A DNA stretch of 64,000 bases from assembly GCA_951213105.1 (NCBI GenBank), contig OX578139.1, positions 73,292,684 to 73,356,683 on the forward strand, given 5' to 3'. This document shows positions 14,813 to 26,628 of the stretch, piece after piece. The translations under genes and the position numbers were made by a program. Under the pieces are notes generated by a model that worked only from the letters and a program-made list of their open reading frames with translations, was not told the origin of the DNA and did no database searches. The stretch's first letter is position 1; every line of letters begins with the position of its first letter. The DNA is from Amaurobius ferox. Taxonomy: Eukaryota; Arthropoda; Arachnida; Araneae; Amaurobiidae.

Positions 14813-14835
14813 TTTTCATTTTTATTTATATAGAT
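11425..14835 (+). mobile_element. Family D composite repeat
   Basis: The 5' end ACTAGCAGCATACCCGTTCT carries the palindrome CCGTTCTTCGTACGG. The same head recurs at 13383 and at 36914. About 11425-12310 and 13383-14050 are diverged direct duplicates. The interval between them contains GGCGACA-type motifs. The right end has two tandem ~140-bp modules (from about 14507 and 14651), each with a variant of AATATCTCGAGAACC and AAATTCGGTTCAGCCGTT. They are followed by (CAGA)n at 14778-14812 and ATTTATATAGATTT. No transposase was seen. It could be one long element or two nested members; the boundaries are inferred. Confidence 0.55.
14778..14812 (+). repeat. (CAGA)n tract of family D
   Basis: About nine CAGA units. 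The frame reading TDRQTDRQ is a by-product. Confidence 0.9.
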
Positions 14836-15344
14836 TTAATTTTTTCAGCTTATACCTGTCTTTAAAGGTTGCTTTTACACCTCTTTCGAGGGTGAAGTTA
14901 ATTTTTAGAGGTTTTCATTCAGATGCCCTGAATGAAACAAATTTCAGAATGTGATTATGAACTTGGACGTTGTCGTTTCATGTAGACTGGACAATGTTTT
15001 TGAAAAATTGAAAACCGGCTAAGAGTAAATAGGGTGGTAAGACTAAATTTGTTAGTTCCCATCGAAGTTTGCAAAATTATGTCATCTAGCAAGTTTCTCG
15101 CGGATATAACATATATCGGCTGTTCCATGTAGCCCAGAACATAATTAGAGCGAAACTGGTCCATGGATGCTGGTATCTGCAATGGGAGTATATTCCAAAA
15201 AATGTTAACGGCTCATAATGAATTTCCGATTAATACAATTTAATATGAAATACCTCTCAGATATGCACTTTAAAGCGCGACAAACTGTGCCCTACAAACT
15301 ACATAGTTGTATAAATTTCCAGTTATCTAACAAGCCATCAGAGG

Positions 15345-15990
15345 TAAGATTTAAAAAAACTGAAATTTTGCACACTTATAGTATCCTTTCCCGGCCACTG
15401 AATTTGCTGCTCTGGGCGGGGCAAGTGATCTGGGTTTTCGACACTTATAGTATCCATAGAGGGAAAGAACCTAATTAAGCCGGATTTTCGATTCCCTCCC
15501 CCGCCGCGAATGGAGAAAACGGGGAGAACTTCGAAAACGCTTTAAGACTCTCCAGAAGCCACTAGGTGACCAAGAAGGTTGAACCTTTGCATACTTATAG
15601 TACCGGACAAATCCTAATGTTGATTCGAATTCGGATTTCCAATTCTTCTTTCGGGGCTGAGTAATATGTTTTTTTCTTTTTCAAAAAGTATCTTTGACCT
15701 TACAAAACTCCACAGTGATCTAGAAGATTGAATTTTTCCACATTTATAATATTGACATCGAGACATATCCTAAAGGAACCGTATTTTTGATCCCCTTATC
15801 GGGAGAGGAGGAAATGTGTCCGGGGTCAGAAATTCTTTCCAGACCGTTTTATAGTCCCCCAAATGACCAAGAGAACTTAAACTTTGCATATTTATTGTAT
15901 TAAACGCAGGGCAAAACATAATGTCAATGACCAAGAAGACTACAACGCTGCACACTCATACTATTGACTACTAGACAGAACTTAACGGAG
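15345..15990. repeat. Diverged ~150-bp tandem repeat
   Basis: A phrase like TTGCACACTTATAGTAT recurs at about 15368, 15441, 15588, 15735, 15886 and 15947. Several occurrences follow GACCAAGAAGGTTGAA or a relative. GC is clearly above the surroundings between 15390 and 15560. No continuous reading frame. The family is unknown. Confidence 0.55.
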
Positions 15991-16697
15991 CCAATGTTTG
16001 ATGCAGACGACTATTTTGGACACTAAGCAGCACAAATTGTTAAATAAATTTAAGCGTATTGAAAAAATATGCAAATTACCTGGAAGGCTTCAAAATCAGT
16101 TATCAATAATATACTACTTACACAAAAGAAATTTATGAATAGCGTAAAATCTTACGGGAAACATGAAATATTAATTTACTTTTTTAATTTGAGTAAATAT
16201 CAACAGATTCAATCTGAACGGAGAACATATGACAGATAAACATTATACTATTTTACCACTCTCAGATCAATATGTAGAATAGATTTATTTGAGTCATATA
16301 TTTTTTATTTGGTTATTTTGCATAATGATTTTTGCATTTAAATTTCAGTATTAGATCGGAAACATCACAGAATTATTTTCTATCTGGGTGTCATTAATAC
16401 TCAAGATGCATTTTAGAGAATGTATAAACTGAAGGGATTAAACTGAGTAAATTTGTAATATTTACATTTCAAACAGTATATCTTGTGGATAAGTTTTCTG
16501 TTGTAACAAGATTAAAATAGACTGTGCGCATTTCAGTTCTTAAATAGAATAAACATGTTTTTGTAATAAATAAAATTAAATCGAAATAAATACATGCAAG
16601 AAATAAATACCTTAACACAAGAAAATCAGATATGGATTAAAATGCATTTGAACTTACGAATCATAAAAATAAATTTATTGTCACGATATTTAATATA
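15991..16697. other. AT-rich intergenic DNA
   Basis: No feature was recognised. Confidence 0.35.
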
Positions 16698-17695
16698 CAG
16701 GGTGATCATAAATAAAACAGAGGTGTTTCAAGCCCGATAGTGAGAAAACTGTTGGCCAAAACTCAACAAAATTTGTAATAAACACTATTTAGACCATGGA
16801 GTTTTGATTTTTAAAAGAAAAAAAATAGTTCGGATTTTTGCCACCGCGGTCCAAAGTGGTGCTGTAAGGTCCATTTTTGGAGTAAAATAGACATAGGAAG
16901 TACAGAAAGTTAACATTTTACATGTATTTTGAAAAGGACATCACATTTGCATTTTATACGTATTTAGTACATTTTATATTTATATATGCATCTTACATGT
17001 ACATACGTGTGACAATAATTTTTATATTGGCATCATTTACATGTGTGATTCAATATGTTTTCTTTGCATATGCTCCAAAAAGTGCATTCTCTGAACAGCA
17101 TTCTCTACTGCAGAAGGCATCAGCTCTCCATTGATTTTCTTGACGCGCAATGTTATTCGTTCCTTCAAAGTGGCTAAATTTTCCACATTCCCTTAGAATA
17201 CCAAGCGCTTTACACCACCCCACAACCAAAAGTCACAAGGGGTCAGATCAGGTGAACGGGCTAGCTACGTCATAGGAAACGCTCAAGAAATTATTCGATT
17301 GGTAATATGCTATCGTAGGACTTCCTGTAAGCGCAATCCAATATAAGGGGGTGCTCCATCCTGAATAAATATCGTATGGGAGACTTGATTGCTAAAATGT
17401 TTGAAAAAATGTAAGTGCAAATGGGAATGTAAAATGTGATGTCAATATCAAAATGCACATAAAATGTTAACTTTTCGTACTTCCTAAGTTTATTTTACTC
17501 CAAAAATGGATCTTACAGCGCCACTTTGGCCCGCGGTGGCAAAAATCCGAACTCTTTTCATTTCTTTTAAAAATCTAAACCCCATGGTCTAAGTAGTATT
17601 TACTGCAAATTTGGTTGAGTTTGGTTAAACAGTTTTCTCACTATCGGGCTCTAAACACCTCTATGTTCTTATTTATTTCTGTGTGAAACTCGTTG
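16698..17695 (-). mobile_element. Mariner-like element with long inverted repeats
   Basis: It starts after TA with CAGGGTGATCATAAATAAAA. Left and right ends are inverted copies for about 240 bp: AGGTGTTTCAAGCCCGATAG at the left pairs with the segment CTATCGGGCTCTAAACACCT at the right, and the similarity continues inward through CACCGCGG. The unique centre encodes a decayed transposase on the minus strand. The extreme right end has drifted, so 17695 is approximate. Confidence 0.8.
17060..17375 (-). pseudogene. Transposase remnant, DDE superfamily (IS630/mariner type)
   Basis: Read on the minus strand in one frame, the centre gives FIQDGAPPYIGLRLQEVL, then RSPDLTPCDFWLWGGVKRLV, then ENLATLKERITLRVKKINGE and a C-terminal tail. 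QDGAPPH and SPDLTPCDFWLWG are the second and third catalytic blocks of IS630/Tc1/mariner-type transposases, with Asp as the third acidic residue. Four in-frame stops and the absence of the N-terminal half show that it is dead. The family resembles the DUF4817-associated transposases, of which another deleted member lies at 49.8-50.7 kb. Confidence 0.8.
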
Positions 17696-17699
17696 TTTT

Positions 17700-18560
17700 A
17701 ATACCCTCTATGCAATACCATCCCTCTTTCAAATATTAACGTAAATAACATCATAATATCAGTGAGAATACTAAAAGTACAGAAATTATAGGAATGGAGG
17801 GGGGGGGTAGTAAGAAACGCAGATGATGATTCTTATGCTGCTTTCGTCTTCCGAATATGATAACATTGAGAATCTTGAATATTTAATTTCTTGTAAACAG
17901 AATATATTATTCTACGCAATACATATAACTAAATATTATCCCAAGTGCACTGAAAAAAATTATTCGAAGACAGTAAACTTCCGTTAATCTGGTAACTAAT
18001 GGTTCGGCAAACCTGATAATTCGGCATGTAGATTAAATGATGAAATAATATACTAAATGACTTTCTATGCATATTTTTGTTCCTTGAAGTTTGCCTTATA
18101 ATTTTAAAATTAAATAAAATACTTTTCGCACTCTGTACAATGGAATTTAGTCTGTGTAAAGTTTCGGGCAAATACATATCATATGTATCGTCTATTATTT
18201 CGTTTAAAATTCATTTATCCCATTTTCACTTTCCCATTTTCACTTAGTATAATGTATAGAGAAAGTATTATGGCGCGGTCGCCATACAAGCATAAAAATG
18301 GACGAACACGTTAATAATCAGATCGACAAATTTTAACCATTTTAGATCAATTTTATTTTCTCCAAGCTGCGTATTAATGTCGTATTTTCTTTTGAGGAGA
18401 AACAGGAGAAAGCACATATCAACGAAAATTGATTATTAATGTATTTTTTATTATAATTTCTGCATGTTTCATCATATTCCAAAACATCCAATTCACTATC
18501 ACTTATCCGGCTATCCTTTTATGAATCAACTAAAATATTCTTATTTCTATTTGTAGTGGA
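17700..18560. other. AT-rich DNA with an HR 3'-end scrap
   Basis: At about 18225-18270 the sequence CACTTAGTATAATGTATAGA followed by GAAAGTATTATGG resembles a minus-strand, diverged HR-A/B 3' hairpin. A G-run lies at about 17797-17808. Nothing else was recognised. Confidence 0.35.
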
Positions 18561-18565
18561 AATTG

Positions 18566-18660
18566 CTGCACCAACCGAGAATCAAACCCTCTTGTTCTTT
18601 GAATTGGCCAACCGACGCTCTGCGTTGAACTACGGAGACGAAATTGCAAGCTCTTATTGT
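18566..18660 (-). mobile_element. SINE-E head fragment
   Basis: Minus strand: GAGCTTGCAATTTCGTC, a box-A-like segment (TAGTTCAACGCAGAGCGTCG) and a box-B-like GGGTTTGATTCTC. It matches the heads at 18.9-19.0, 58.2 and 59.6 kb. It is not a working tRNA. Confidence 0.6.
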
Positions 18661-18714
18661 TGAAATGGACTCTGTCTGCATTCTTAACACTCTGTCAGAT
18701 TAGTGTGCAGCTGA

Positions 18715-19035
18715 CTATCTGACTACTCCCCTTCTGAAATTTTTACCTCAGGTTAGCTTACCGATGCTATTTTTATCCTCAATTTTTATCCTTCCTGTGT
18801 GACCTTTATCCACTCAATTTTAAATCGGCTCTCAATATCGCAGAATCTACTGAATCTGGGCTATAATCGTTTTCAGACGTCCAACATCTTTACACTAACC
18901 TACGGAATTGATTTGTTCGGGCACCATTTTAAAGAACCTAGCTGCCCCAACCGGGAATCGAACCCTGGATCTTCAAACTGGTAAGCAGACGCTCAACCGT
19001 AGAGCTACAGGGACGAAATTGCAAACTCTTATAGT
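18715..19035 (-). mobile_element. SINE-E, near full length, tRNA-derived
   Basis: The minus-strand head runs CAATTTCGTCCCTGTAGCTC (box A), a tRNA-like middle containing TGCTTACCAG, then CCAGGGTTCGATTCCCGG (box B). The body that follows (CCCGAACAAATC...GTCTGAAAA...) is collinear with the body of the copy at 58.2-58.5 kb. The shared body beyond the tRNA part is what shows that this is a SINE and not a lone tRNA gene. Confidence 0.7.
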
Positions 19036-20150
19036 CGCAGTATTTTACCAGTTGAAGACGCCATTTGAACACCAAAGTTTGGTAAGTGCAATATTTACAG
19101 TATGAATGTCGTTTATAATACAATAATGATCTAATTAGCACGAAAACATGGTCTGGACTCACCCGATATCTATCTGGAATTACTATTTTTTAATATCGGA
19201 GATTACCTGAGATCTATAACTGGAATTACTAATTTTAAATCTCAGATCTCACCTGGCATCTGATTGGAACTAAAACTTTCCTTCTCTCGACACAGTACCG
19301 TTAAAGGTTAAAGTTTTAATAAGGATAATACGACATAATATTACTTTCAACGCTGCATCAAAATTTTCAAAGCATGCGTTAATTCAAGTGCATGTTTGTA
19401 TCGTAAACTAACACTAATATAACAGTTTGCTTATAATCCATGGGTGCTTCGCGTACATGCATGCAAACAACTAAGCACATACATAACTGTTAATGATCGT
19501 AAATTTGCTATGATCATAATTTCTGGATAGATTATATGGCATAAATATAGGCTTAACTGACAATTCTAAATTATGTCCTACCGCAGGTTCAGCTAATTGC
19601 CCGGATAATGTTCAACGGGTCTTGTTCATCGCAAAATTGAGTGTATGGGATAAAATGTATAACTTCTCATACTTAGATCGTGTTAAAGGACTTATATTTT
19701 CCTTACATACATGAGGCTCTAACATTCAAAGCGTGTTTTGTTACAATAATGTTATCGTACAGTGTTTGAAAAAGTGTTTGTACCTGTGCTTGCAAAAGTG
19801 TTTATTTACAGTGTTTGTAATTTCTATTTGCTTTGCATGATATCCTTCTTAGAACTCATAAAAATAGAAATATATGATTGCACATGCGCCATTTTCCAGC
19901 TGTTGGTTACATATGGAAAAAGCACTTTTAATAGAATTTAGTTATGGACATATGTTCTAATTAAAAGTACAAAAGTGTATTATATTTTTGAGAAGAAAAA
20001 ATGCCAACTGGATTGGAAATACGCTTTACATTCCATGTGTTTTACAAAGAAATGCACTTATACTAATAACTCAACTACGATTTTTTTTTAGCCAATACGC
20101 GTTTTGACGGTTAACTCCGCACTTAGTATCTTAAATATCGCTTTGTCTGT
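19036..20150. other. AT-rich intergenic DNA
   Basis: No gene or known repeat was recognised. Confidence 0.35.
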
Positions 20151-20480
20151 ATACATTGTATAATGTATATTACGCTTCCTACATATTTACTATACTGTTT
20201 ATTACCTATTTGTATAATATTTGCAGAAAGCGTTGCGTCGGAATCGAAATTTCAAGTTTTCGACTGATTTACATATTTTAAAAACTCCTGAATGCAAAAC
20301 GAACATTGAGGTGATTTCTGTGAATCTCTTTGTTTGCACGTATGTCTGTCAACATGTATGTCTGTCATTCTGCATGTATGTCTGTCTGCATGTCCAAATG
20401 TCTTGCGAGTCTATGAACGTTATATCTCACGAACGATTTCCATGTCAAAAAAAACCAGAACAAAGCAATATCTTACATTT
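20151..20480 (-). mobile_element. Diverged HR-like 3' portion
   Basis: It contains a degraded hairpin-like piece (ACATTGTATAATGTATATTA), then AATCGAAATTTCAAGTTTTC, then a GTATGTCTGTC-rich tract, then TATATCTCACGAACGATTTCC. That is the same order of parts as the 3' half of the HR repeats read backwards. The 88-codon frame over it is not a gene. Confidence 0.4.
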
Positions 20481-20863
20481 TGAATAATATTTTCTACGGT
20501 TTTGGCATTTAGTGAATACTACTGCACCCTGGCGATCATAAAGGTATGGAAAATTCAAAATACATCAAATTATCAAATAATTTTTATTTATTTATTTTTT
20601 TAAATTAAGGACATTTTGATTTTTTTACACTTATGCCGTTGGTGAAAGTTTTCTGCGTAATATCAACGCGTACCTCAAGGAAACTCTGTGATCCAGTGTA
20701 GTAAATTATAATTTAATATTGAACCCTCTTCTGTTAATAGATTGGTTTGTTGATGTGAAGTAATGCGATATAATTTCAAGAAACATAGGAAAGTGCATTT
20801 ATTTTTCGCTATGTGTAGTCCTACTCGTATCACAATAAGTACTAAAACGCAAAAGAAAAAAAA

Positions 20864-21779
20864 TCTGATGTGAGCAACACATGACTTTCCTTATATAATG
20901 TAATGAATTTACTACTTCTACAGTGAAAAAAAAAGGTTTTTCTTATAGTAGATACTTATATTCTTTCCAAGATATTGAATTTTCGACAATTAGTCGTCAT
21001 TTTCATTGATTTAGGGTCATTTTTATCCATTTGGCGAGATTTTCGTTAATTTGGCAGCATTTTAAAAAGTCACCAAGTTAGCGACATTCCGCCAAAATCG
21101 TCCTCAAAAACTCGCCAAGCGTTATGGACGAAGAAATAAGTTATACTTACAGCAGATAAATGACTATTGGCGATCAAATACAAAAGTACTTCTCAAAGTA
21201 TCTTTTTTCATGAATGGAACGAGCTAGATCCACGTGAATGATGTCCCCCAATTTATCGCATGGTATTACAGATGAAAAGTGAACATATTTCTCAATAGGA
21301 AATATTTTTTTTTTATTTTATATGACTTTTTGATAGTTTTTTTCAAAAATAAGCAATATCTCGAGAACGGTTCATGTTAGCGGTCTAAAATTTATGTCAA
21401 TCGTTTTCAAATGAAAAATTACATAAGAATTGTCTATTTGCGTAACTTTATTAGTGGTTTTGATTTTTTGACGATTTTTTCAAAATTTCACTCCAAAATT
21501 TAGGGAGGTTCTGACCATTCGATTGCGTATAAAACAATAGGCTTCCAGTGTTTACAGATTGTGATTTTTGTACCAAATTTTGTTCGAATCGGTCGATTCG
21601 TTCGTTAGTTATCGTCTCCACAGGCTCACTGACACACACACACACACACAGACATCACTTCAAAAATATTTGATTCGTGATCAGGGATGCTTGAAACGTG
21701 CTCTCCCGTCGAAAACTCGAATTCGAATTTTCGACCCCGTCACAATACTTTCCTTATACATTATGTATATAAGGAAAGT
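20864..21779 (+). mobile_element. HR-A copy 2
   Basis: It has the TCTGATGTGAGCAACACATG start, the ACTTTCCTTATATAATG subterminal motif, GGCGA-type repeats, TATCTCGAGAACGG, a short (CA)n tract and a full 3' hairpin ending AAGGAAAGT. Length is 916 bp. Confidence 0.85.
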
Positions 21780-22758
21780 AAAAATATGTTTATTTTTCAG
21801 ATTTGGTTCAAAATTCATTCTTTAAAAAGATTTTGTATGAATTCTTTAAAAAACTATTTCTTAAAAATCACAATAGCTTAGTGACGCCAATGAAAGTATT
21901 TAACTCATCTATGTCAATAAAAATTATATGTGTTATGTTATAATATTTAACAAAATTCAAATTATATAAATCCCTTTATGTAGTGCGTATTACAATCAAT
22001 GTTTCGGGAATTATCATTATTTTTTAAAAATAAATAGTTTTATGAAAATCGTAAAATTCAAATGAAACGAATTCAAATCATAAGAATTACCCAAATATCC
22101 GTCTAATTCCAGTTTCCCCTTGTGTTTTCGTATTTACACCACACACACACAGGAAACTGAACATTATGCCGAAAGTGTTCGAAATCGATTTCAGAGATCT
22201 TAAACCGTGCATATCCCTCAAAATTTTGAATTCGAAAATTTTCAGAAAAACCATATATTTTCTAAACAATAGTATGAGAAAGTAAAAATTAAAAATAAGA
22301 AATAAAAAGCAAAGTTTGTTCTTTCTTTTGCAATCTGAATTAATGCAAATATATAATGGAAGCATTATTTATTTTAAGTATGATTGGAATATGACAAAGC
22401 AAGTATCAGAGGAATCTTCACTTTAAAGACGTACGTGACAAATTATTTGTTTTTCCTAATAACAAATGTTCTTATAATTATTCAAAATTTATTTCTCTGA
22501 AAATGTGATCCATATTGAATAATTACAGAAGATTAACATGTTTACTTGATTTACAAATGTTAACTATTTCTAAACTAAATAACAATTCTAAATAATTTCT
22601 AAATAACTGTTTTCTAGATAATTTTCTAAAATGAGAATTTTAATTTAGAAGTATTTTGAAATTTATAGTTTTAAGTATTTCAGGGATATGGTTTAGTGTC
22701 ATTCATTTATATTTTCTAACGTACATATTTAAACCACGGCAATATACATAAATAAACT
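21780..22758. other. AT-rich DNA with an HR-like scrap
   Basis: At 22139-22290 a short CACACACACA tract is followed by GTGTTCGAAATCGATTTCAG and TTCGAAAATTTTCAG. This is a relic of the post-microsatellite part of an HR-type repeat. Nothing else was recognised. Confidence 0.35.
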
Positions 22759-22759
22759 A

Positions 22760-23752
22760 CACTGCTGGCCATTAAAATTGCTACACCAGGAAGGAAAGCA
22801 AACAGCAGAGTCATATTTATTGTACATATACAATATAATGGGTGGAAGACGTGATTAAATTTGCAGATGGTTTGGGATACACAGCATGCAGAATTCAGTG
22901 CACAGAGCTACCACCTCTGGAAGCAACAACGTCTGTAATCTGGGTGAGAATCCAGTCGAATATCATCACGCCAGTTGTTGGGCCCGTATGACGATGACGA
23001 ATAAAAACTGGCAATGTTCGTTCTCCTCGGTACCTCCACACACGGATACGTCTATCATGATGCTGTACGCAGAACCGGGATTCGTCTGAAAAAACGACGT
23101 GGTGCCACTCCTGTGCCCAGTGTCGTCGTTTGTCGCTCCACTGTATGCGCGCCTATCTCTGCTGCAGCGTCAGCAGAAGTCGCAACAATGGTCGCCGTGC
23201 CTCTGCAGACGTCGTCTGCACTTGTCATCCTGCAAACGAGCCAAGTTCCTGACTCAGGGTACGTGACGTGTCTGTACGATCCCGCAAGGCCGAGAGGGCA
23301 ACATGTCTGTCCTCTCGGGCATTAGTGGTCCGGGACCGCTGAGATCCTGCATGGCGTTCAGTGTGACCCAACTGAATCTATCGATTCCACATTCGCCTGG
23401 CAGTCATGGGATACCGACCAACGCGAGCAGCAATGTCGCGGAATGGGAACCGCAGTCCCGGTCCTGCCACTGTCGCTTTTGGCATGTGCTGGTAAGAGTT
23501 TCTCCAGCTAACACGAGGCATAACACGACCTTCACAGAAACAACCAACGTTCAAATGCCATTTCCGAATGGGAAACACGCTGTGCTATCTTCCCTTTTAT
23601 ACCGAATGTAGATGACGTTACTGATACCTGCTTTGTGCCCACGCACTACAATGCTAATAATTTGCATATCCCAGCATGTAGAACCTTCCATGCAAATTTG
23701 ACGTTTGTTGCAAGCCGACTTCATGGTGTAACAATTTTAATCACCAGCAGTG
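22760..23752 (-). mobile_element. Tc1 element, internally deleted
   Basis: TA target sites (22758-22759 and 23753-23754) flank inverted repeats of about 28-30 bp. The left end is CACTGCTGGCCATTAAAATT and the right end TTTTAATCACCAGCAGTG. The interior is GC-richer than the surroundings and encodes transposase pieces on the minus strand. Length is 993 bp, shorter than the ~1.6 kb usual for intact Tc1 elements. Confidence 0.9.
22880..23620 (-). pseudogene. Tc1 transposase fragments
   Basis: The minus-strand N-terminal part contains FRDIAARVGRYPMTARRMWN followed by RWIDSVGSHGMQDLSG, a Tc1 paired-type DNA-binding region. After frameshifts, a catalytic-domain start is visible further on (SRFVLRHS...VCGGTEENEHCQF, corresponding to the FCLQHHDGR..VWR region of the family). 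The DNAPPH and SPDLNPIE blocks are missing, removed by an internal deletion. A copy like this could only move with enzyme supplied from elsewhere. Confidence 0.75.
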
Positions 23753-23754
23753 TA

Positions 23755-24790
23755 GATCACAACTTTAAATGCAGCACAAATAAAATTAAGCAGACGTACG
23801 TTTTGGATATCATTGGATTTCTTTTTCAAGTGCGAACAAGCCAGGACCTTAACACCAAAAAAGTGCAAGACTACGGCGACCAAAATTAAAATGGTTACAC
23901 GTCACCACCGAATACAGTAGCGCCACCTAGCTGTTATCAAAATGAAGCAAAACGGGAAAAAACAAAATATGAAGGAACTTGAGAAAATATATATGAACTC
24001 AATGTGCGGAGAAGAAAAAAGCGAAGCAGACAAAGAAAACTTATACATTATCACTCCACAATTGTATTGGTAAAGAGTGCTAGTATGCATTATGTTATGT
24101 CCTTATAACATCATACCTCATTTATTCTACATAAAACCATAAAACCAATAAAAGTATTTGAAAAAAGATAATTTTTGCTTCTATTCCCAGTGTTAAATTC
24201 TTAGAGGCTCTATTTGATTTTAAAACGTTTCATATCGTTTCGTTCGACACTTTACATTTAAATTCAAGACAGTGCACTCCGAATTCAAAGCAATATATTT
24301 TTAGCGACCTGAAGCTTTATCTAATGAGATATGCCAGTATTATGCCACATTATGGCAGTCGATTATTAAATTTTGAGGAGAAAACCTCTTACTCGAATAT
24401 TCAATTGAGTTATGTATTATCATAAAATTTTTACGCTTCCTTATGAATAATATATGAGTTTCTTCTATAATCGGTTTAAATTGACATTTTTTAAACATAA
24501 ATTCACAATAAATTATGAATTAATCGAATATCATTTTCACAATCAGCCCAGTTTAAGCGTGCACGCAGTTAATCTCACATATTTCGAGATTAAATGTATC
24601 TTATAAACTTGCTCATAAATTTCACTCTACCTCTGCTGTTGATATTTTTTCGATAGATAGTGAAGGAAGCTGATTATCCTGAACCTGTGAAATATGAACT
24701 CACGCGTTTGAGTAGCGAGAAACGTGAGACGCGAACATATCGAATCTTACTGTCCTCGCTAACGAAAAATCGCAGAAATTGGCTTTTTTA
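23755..24790. other. AT-rich intergenic DNA
   Basis: A slightly GC-richer patch lies near 23830-23935. No domain or repeat was recognised. Confidence 0.35.
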
Positions 24791-24791
24791 T

Positions 24792-25587
24792 AAGGTTGTC
24801 TAGAAACTTCTTACGGTTTTTCTGCAAGGTGGCTGTAGTATTACGCAAATGAATTTAATGTTATTTGAAACACTGTTTTGAGAATGCATTGTGACAATTG
24901 ACGTATCAGAGTGCGTTTTAAATAAAACTTATCAAAATCGTGGAATGTTTAAGTGAGCTTGATAAGCAGGCATGTTGAAGAATGGAAGATGACAATCAAC
25001 ATGTTCGTCACATTTTAATTTTTTCATTTCCTCAACAGTAAGAGGGCTGCGGGTGAAGACAAAAATATTTTTTGCCGTGTATGGTGATAACTCCCTAACA
25101 AAACTCACATGCCAGAATTTCAAACTTCGAAAATTTTCGTTTGCAAACTTTCGTCCTGGTGATATTTCTGTTCAAGATGCAACACGTTTTGGTAGACGGA
25201 CTGAGATGATGACAAAATAAAATCACTGATTGAATCTGATCGTCACATAACCGTACGTGAGCTTGCTGAGAGTAGAAATCCATCTAAAACAACTATTGAT
25301 GGCCTTTTGAAAAAGCTTGGTTACGAAAATAAGCCTGATGTTTGGATCCCACGTGAACTTAAAGAAATCCATTTCAACAATGTATCAGCATATGTGATTT
25401 GCTTCAGAAAAGAAGGTAAAACGATCCATTTTTAAACGATTGATAACTGTTGATGAAAAATGGATTGTTTAAAGTAACATTGAATGCAAAAAATCATGGT
25501 CCAAGCCTGGTGAGCCGACTCAAACAATATTATAAGCTGATACTTATCAGAAGAAAAAAATACGAAAAGGATTTCTGGACAACCCAA
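24792..25587 (+). mobile_element. Mariner element, internally deleted
   Basis: The inverted ends are AGGTTGTCTAGAAAC (24793-24807) and TTTCTGGACAACC (25572-25584), each next to TA. A decayed transposase lies between them on the plus strand. At about 0.8 kb it is shorter than the ~1.3 kb usual for mariners. Confidence 0.8.
24982..25550 (+). pseudogene. Mariner transposase remnant
   Basis: MEDDNQHVRHILI is the start. After a frameshift AVYGDNSLTKLTCQNFKLRK-like sequence follows, then FRPGDISVQDATRFGRRTE. A stop intervenes before DDKIKSLIESDRHITVRELA and TTIDGLLKKLGYENKPDVWI, the paired helix-turn-helix region and WVP-like linker of mariner transposases. After further lesions, LITVDEKWIV carries the first catalytic Asp. 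The other two catalytic residues are gone because the sequence runs directly into the 3' inverted repeat. Confidence 0.8.
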
Positions 25588-25589
25588 TA

Positions 25590-26628
25590 TTTTACATTTT
25601 CTTTTTGACCATCCATTATCAATTCTGGAGGATGATCATGATTATCAGCTACTCACGAATGTCTCAAGTTGTAAATATTTGAAATTGAATTTGAAATGTG
25701 AAGATATAAATTAGCAAATAAGAATTAATTGTTAAATATAATTGAAGCATTTGCCTGTTTTGTTGACCGAACGATGTTCCCTTTTTGTATTAGGTAACAG
25801 AGTAATGTTTCGTCTGTGTTATATATTATTTGATTAATAAGTTTCGAATTGGCAATTGTAGGGATGAGTTATAAGATGAGTCTATTTCAAAATTTATTCT
25901 AAATTGTTGTTTTCGTTGTTTTATCTGAGTTTTGGCCCGACTGCTGTTGTTTTACGACGATGCTGAAATGGTGAAGTCTTTATAGCGATTTGAATTGGCT
26001 CAAACCTGTTGGCATAAATGGTGTTGTTGGAAAATTGCTTAAATCAGTATTCCAAAGAATAACTGAGGATTTATTGTATGCCATATTAGCAACTCTTCTT
26101 CAACAGAACCTTTCGTAGCAAAGCGATCAAATTGCTTTCGTCTACTCGCTGTAAAGTTATTCAAGGACATTTTATAGATGATTGAAGTGTTGTAGTTTGC
26201 AGCATAACTTGGTCTAACCCAGAATTTTGGGGTGCAATTTTTTGTTCCAGATCCGTGCGTTTTATTCCTGAAAGTAAATCTATCACGCTACATAATGTAA
26301 AATAAGCCCTATTATGTAAAAGGAATCTGTATTATACAGTTGGGTGAGACTGATCAACTAAGTCGTGAATTACGCAGTCCAAACTGCTAAAAGTAGACAT
26401 TAAAAATTTTGCATAAACGTTGGATTTCATCATAAGCAAGGGAAAACATCTAAAATTTGGGAATTTCGTTGTAAAAAAAATTATAAATTTCGGAATTTTT
26501 TGTTCCAATATTCTTTCAACTATAGCTCAGGAGCGGTTAGACAGACAAAATATGTTTTTATATCATCATGCGCTGAAAAAATATCTTAAATTGTCATAAT
26601 TAACTCTTTGTGTACAATGGAAGTTTTT
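25590..26628. other. AT-rich intergenic DNA
   Basis: No gene or repeat was recognised. GC is slightly raised at 25910-26230, without a coding signal. Confidence 0.35.
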
